This document shows positions 5,024 to 7,378 of a stretch of 7,378 nt of DNA, piece by piece (positions within the stretch are counted from its first letter, which is position 1; each line of letters starts with the position of its first letter). The stretch covers positions 1 to 7,378 of the forward strand of contig CAJPLU010000035.1 in the NCBI GenBank assembly GCA_905371595.1. Reading direction: 5' to 3'. This DNA comes from Candidatus Saccharimonadota bacterium. GTDB taxonomy: Bacteria; Patescibacteriota; Saccharimonadia; Saccharimonadales; Saccharimonadaceae. The notes under the pieces are model-generated. The model was not told the origin of the DNA. It did no database searches and saw only the letters and a list, made by a program, of their open reading frames with translations. Both the position numbers and the translations under genes were made by a program.

Positions 5024-7378
5024 TTATTTTGTCTGTGTATTCCTCACAAGATCATCTAACCCCTGGCCAAGTTCAATACTGTGAGGATCGTCTGGATCAA
5101 AGACTTTTGCGCGCTCAAAGTCGATCGGCCGCATTGATGCGATATGGTATTGACCATTATCGTCCCTGCTGTATTCAATAATAAAGTCTTTCAAGCGCCA
5201 CGGCTTATCAATCCCAGTGTCGCGCCGCACGGTCTCGGCAATGTCTCGCATGCGCGAAAGAGCGTCGGCCATCAACTCTCGCTGATTTGCCTCCGACACA
5301 GCATTGTTTGCAAAGAAATCTTTTACCGTTCGTCCGCTCTCGCCATTTATCTTTTCCATCACAATAAAGCCTTGCTGTCCGCTCGTAAAGACCCGGGCGA
5401 TTGGCTTTGGCGCATCAACACCAAGTTTGCGTAGCAATAAAAGTGCCTCAAATTCATCAATTGGCCCCTGCTGCTTTGCCTTCACGACGTTTTTCACAAT
5501 CACCTCGGTGTCGCCGCCAACCGATAGCTCAAAAACCGCCTCACCAGGATACGGATCGTTTGGGTTCGCTATTTTGAGCGATGTCGCAGACTGCAATAGC
5601 TCAGCACCAATATCATGGCTCGAGAACAATTCAGCCAGCCGGCCTTTCACCGCCTCGCTATATTCCCCATCGATTCTCATTTCTCGTTGGCCTTCTAGGC
5701 GCTTCACCTCGTAACCCAAATTGACTGGCTCCGTGCTTTTTAGCTCGCGAGTATAATAATGCCTGCTCAGAGCTAGCTGTGTCATACGAAAAGCCAGCCG
5801 TTCATCAGGTTCGGTCGGTCGGCTATATGGTTCCAGCCTGCCATCTTCGGTGCGATACAAACCCTCTGCCGACTCTTCGTCCTTGACATGGTGTTCTATA
5901 GTATTTACTATCTGATCTCTTTCTGGCTTGTCACCTTTTAGTCCCAGCACTGTTCTTGGTCGGTCACTTGCACTAAGCAGTCTAATTTGATTGTCACGGT
6001 CTGATTCTGACACTCCTAGCACTCTCATAATGTCTTCAGGAATCGTTCCTGTAAATCCAGTATCGTAGTAATGGGCAGCATCTGGATTTTGGATACGAGG
6101 ATGCAGATATTCATCTTTCACTACATCATCAAGCTCATCGCGGAACCCTCGCGGATACACAAGGTAGGTAGGGAACTCCATGAGCGACCCGCCCGCCGCG
6201 TGGCTACTCATACCAAGCCTGCGGCGGCGCGCGTAGAGTTGAGCGCGGCGCGCCACGTACGCATAGACGCCGTCACGACCGAGGAATACTTCTTCAAATT
6301 CTTTCTCACCTATTCGCTTAGCGTCCCACTCGGCAAACAATTTATCGTAATATTTAGTATCAACTCTAAGTACCTGATTGAATGCTTTAGCCGCTCTTTC
6401 TAGAGCTTCAGGTAGACCATACTCGTCCATTACGGCTATATAATCTGCTACCAGTCTACGATACGCTGGCCAGATATCGCCTAACTTGTCACCACGCTTA
6501 CCAAACATCTCTTGAGAATATTGGTCTCCGTACTGCGACGCTATATCTGCCCGTAGTTTATCGTAAGCTTGTTGAATTGTCTCTGCAAGTTCTCTATCTT
6601 CTTCGGTCTCGGGAGATCGCAAACGTCGATTGGCTTGGATTGCTCTTTCGTGAAACTTCGTCCCTGGTCGAGATGATGTCACGTGTTCCATATCGCCCGC
6701 CTCATCAGCATACGGATTATATTTCTCTACGCCCTGCAGATCTGGCTTGAGTTCGGCAATATGCGCACGTAGCTTAGACGCCTCTTCTGAACCAATAAGT
6801 CCCTCTAAGTCAAGCTGAGCAACTTTTTGCGCGGTCGAATAGTGATTGGCGCATGCCCACAATACAGTACACTGCGCAGCTGTATCCATGCCGTAATCTG
6901 ATAAATGCTCGAGGACAGCGTCCGCTACATCAGCGTCTAGTTTTATCTTATCTATACAACCAAGAACTATTTCTGAGGTAGATTCACCAAAGACATGTGC
7001 ACATTGCAATACTTGTAATTCGTAGCCAGCGTCGATTAGTTTATGGGCGACGCTGGCGTCGAGGCCAGTGAAGTTATCGAGATTTCCGACTACCTCCCCA
7101 CCATCACCAGCGTCGATTAGTTGGTGGGCAATTTCGCTGTGGTTGAGGCCGGTGAATTTATCGAGATATCTGACTACCTCCCCACCATCACCAGCGTCGA
7201 CTAGTTTATGGGCGACGCTAGCATCGAGGCCGGTGAATTTATCGAGGTTGTGAGCGATTAGCCAACCACTGCCGGCGTCGATTAGTTTGTGAGCAATTTC
7301 GTTATGGTCAAGGCCGGTGAATTTATCGAGATATCTGACTACCTCCCCACCATTACCGGTGTCGATGAGTTGGTGGGC
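5024..7378 (-). CDS. Large helical-repeat protein with C-terminal kinase-like domain (N-terminus outside window)
   Basis: The frame is open from the right edge to a TAA at 5024, giving 784 visible residues; the start lies outside, and an internal TTG at 7009 is not a real start. Residues 1-137 are tandem 27/28-aa repeats with consensus AHKLIDAGDGGEVVRYLDKF then TGLD, probably two helices each, forming a solenoid. Residues about 138-580 are a mostly helical, charged region I do not recognise; it includes RRAQLYARRRRLG and AHYYDTGFTGTIPEDI. From about 590 the pattern is that of a kinase-like fold: TEVIVKNV with Lys629, a Glu in DEFEALLLL, hinge FIVMEKINGE and, near the end, PIDFERA with Asp753. 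The expected HxD-xxxx-N catalytic loop is not seen. No membrane segment is visible in this part. A repeat-based binding scaffold or effector is possible; the function is unknown. Confidence 0.85.
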   Translation of the reverse strand, partial: AHQLIDTGNGGEVVRYLDKFTGLDHNEIAHKLIDAGSGWLIAHNLDKFTGLDASVAHKLVDAGDGGEVVRYLDKFTGLNHSEIAHQLIDAGDGGEVVGNLDNFTGLDASVAHKLIDAGYELQVLQCAHVFGESTSEIVLGCIDKIKLDADVADAVLEHLSDYGMDTAAQCTVLWACANHYSTAQKVAQLDLEGLIGSEEASKLRAHIAELKPDLQGVEKYNPYADEAGDMEHVTSSRPGTKFHERAIQANRRLRSPETEEDRELAETIQQAYDKLRADIASQYGDQYSQEMFGKRGDKLGDIWPAYRRLVADYIAVMDEYGLPEALERAAKAFNQVLRVDTKYYDKLFAEWDAKRIGEKEFEEVFLGRDGVYAYVARRAQLYARRRRLGMSSHAAGGSLMEFPTYLVYPRGFRDELDDVVKDEYLHPRIQNPDAAHYYDTGFTGTIPEDIMRVLGVSESDRDNQIRLLSASDRPRTVLGLKGDKPERDQIVNTIEHHVKDEESAEGLYRTEDGRLEPYSRPTEPDERLAFRMTQLALSRHYYTRELKSTEPVNLGYEVKRLEGQREMRIDGEYSEAVKGRLAELFSSHDIGAELLQSATSLKIANPNDPYPGEAVFELSVGGDTEVIVKNVVKAKQQGPIDEFEALLLLRKLGVDAPKPIARVFTSGQQGFIVMEKINGESGRTVKDFFANNAVSEANQRELMADALSRMRDIAETVRRDTGIDKPWRLKDFIIEYSRDDNGQYHIASMRPIDFERAKVFDPDDPHSIELGQGLDDLVRNTQTK
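7049..7378 (-). repeat. In-frame tandem repeats, alternating 84 and 81 bp
   Basis: Four units (28, 27, 28 and 27 codons) stand side by side, and a fifth, diverged unit follows at 7048-6968. Units alternate in type, so the real period is 165 bp: a 43-bp block at 7146-7188 recurs without change at 7311-7353. The array continues past the right edge. Near-identity at the DNA level points to recent duplication or gene conversion, so copy number may vary between strains. Confidence 0.9.

Noticed and set aside
6998..7009. TTG at 7009 as the start of the large protein
   Set aside because: The same frame stays open for 123 further codons to the window edge and encodes clear repeats.
349..7253. Plus-strand ORFs throughout the window, for example 3882-4418 and 1520-1882
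   Set aside because: They lie opposite conserved minus-strand genes, lack recognisable domains and are explained by the codon bias of the real genes.
7021..7378. CRISPR-like or non-coding tandem repeats
   Set aside because: The units are multiples of three, stay in frame with the large protein and lack unique spacers.
1..7378. Alternative genetic code with TGA as glycine, as in Gracilibacteria/Absconditabacteria
   Set aside because: No in-frame TGA interrupts any conserved gene, and a TGA ends the 53-aa ORF at the grpE start in a normal ATGA overlap.

Overview
The window looks like a piece of chromosome from a small-genome bacterium of the Patescibacteria/CPR group, most likely a Saccharibacterium (TM7). 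This is an inference from the lean, overlapping gene layout, a strongly shortened HrcA, frequent promoter-at-start-codon architecture, and the type of repeat and surface proteins; no marker gene settles it. The standard code (TGA = stop) fits: a TGA ends the 53-aa ORF exactly where grpE begins. Every supported gene lies on the minus strand, so the genes read from the right edge to the left.

Right third (7378 to 5024): the C-terminal 784 residues of a very large protein. It begins with tandem 27/28-residue helical repeats, continues through a long region I do not recognise, and ends in a kinase-like fold whose catalytic loop appears degenerate. A gene-poor stretch follows (5023 to 4755), holding an inverted repeat and a -10-type promoter element.

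Middle (4754 to 2016): a tight four-gene run. First comes the C-terminal half of LepA/EF4 without its GTPase domain. Next is a ParB/sulfiredoxin-fold protein broken by one extra G in a G7 tract, then a NT5C-type 5'(3')-deoxyribonucleotidase, then a guanylate kinase. The lepA piece and the ParB-like gene overlap by 1 nt, the ParB-like and nucleotidase genes by 14 nt, and the gmk gap is 5 nt. gmk may also have its own promoter inside the nucleotidase gene.

Left part (2019 to 634): the heat-shock cluster. A perfect CIRCE operator overlaps the gmk stop codon and contains the -35 box of the hrcA promoter. hrcA, an unlisted 53-aa single-pass membrane protein, and grpE follow as translationally coupled genes. 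dnaK and dnaJ do not follow. Instead, the last gene (533 to beyond the left edge) has its own sigma70-type promoter and encodes a secreted or membrane protein with a sortase-like LAETG motif in mid-protein.

Three genes (lepA fragment, gmk, hrcA) have a -10 hexamer ending 6-7 nt before the start codon, which predicts leaderless mRNAs. The genes inside the runs carry Shine-Dalgarno sequences instead.
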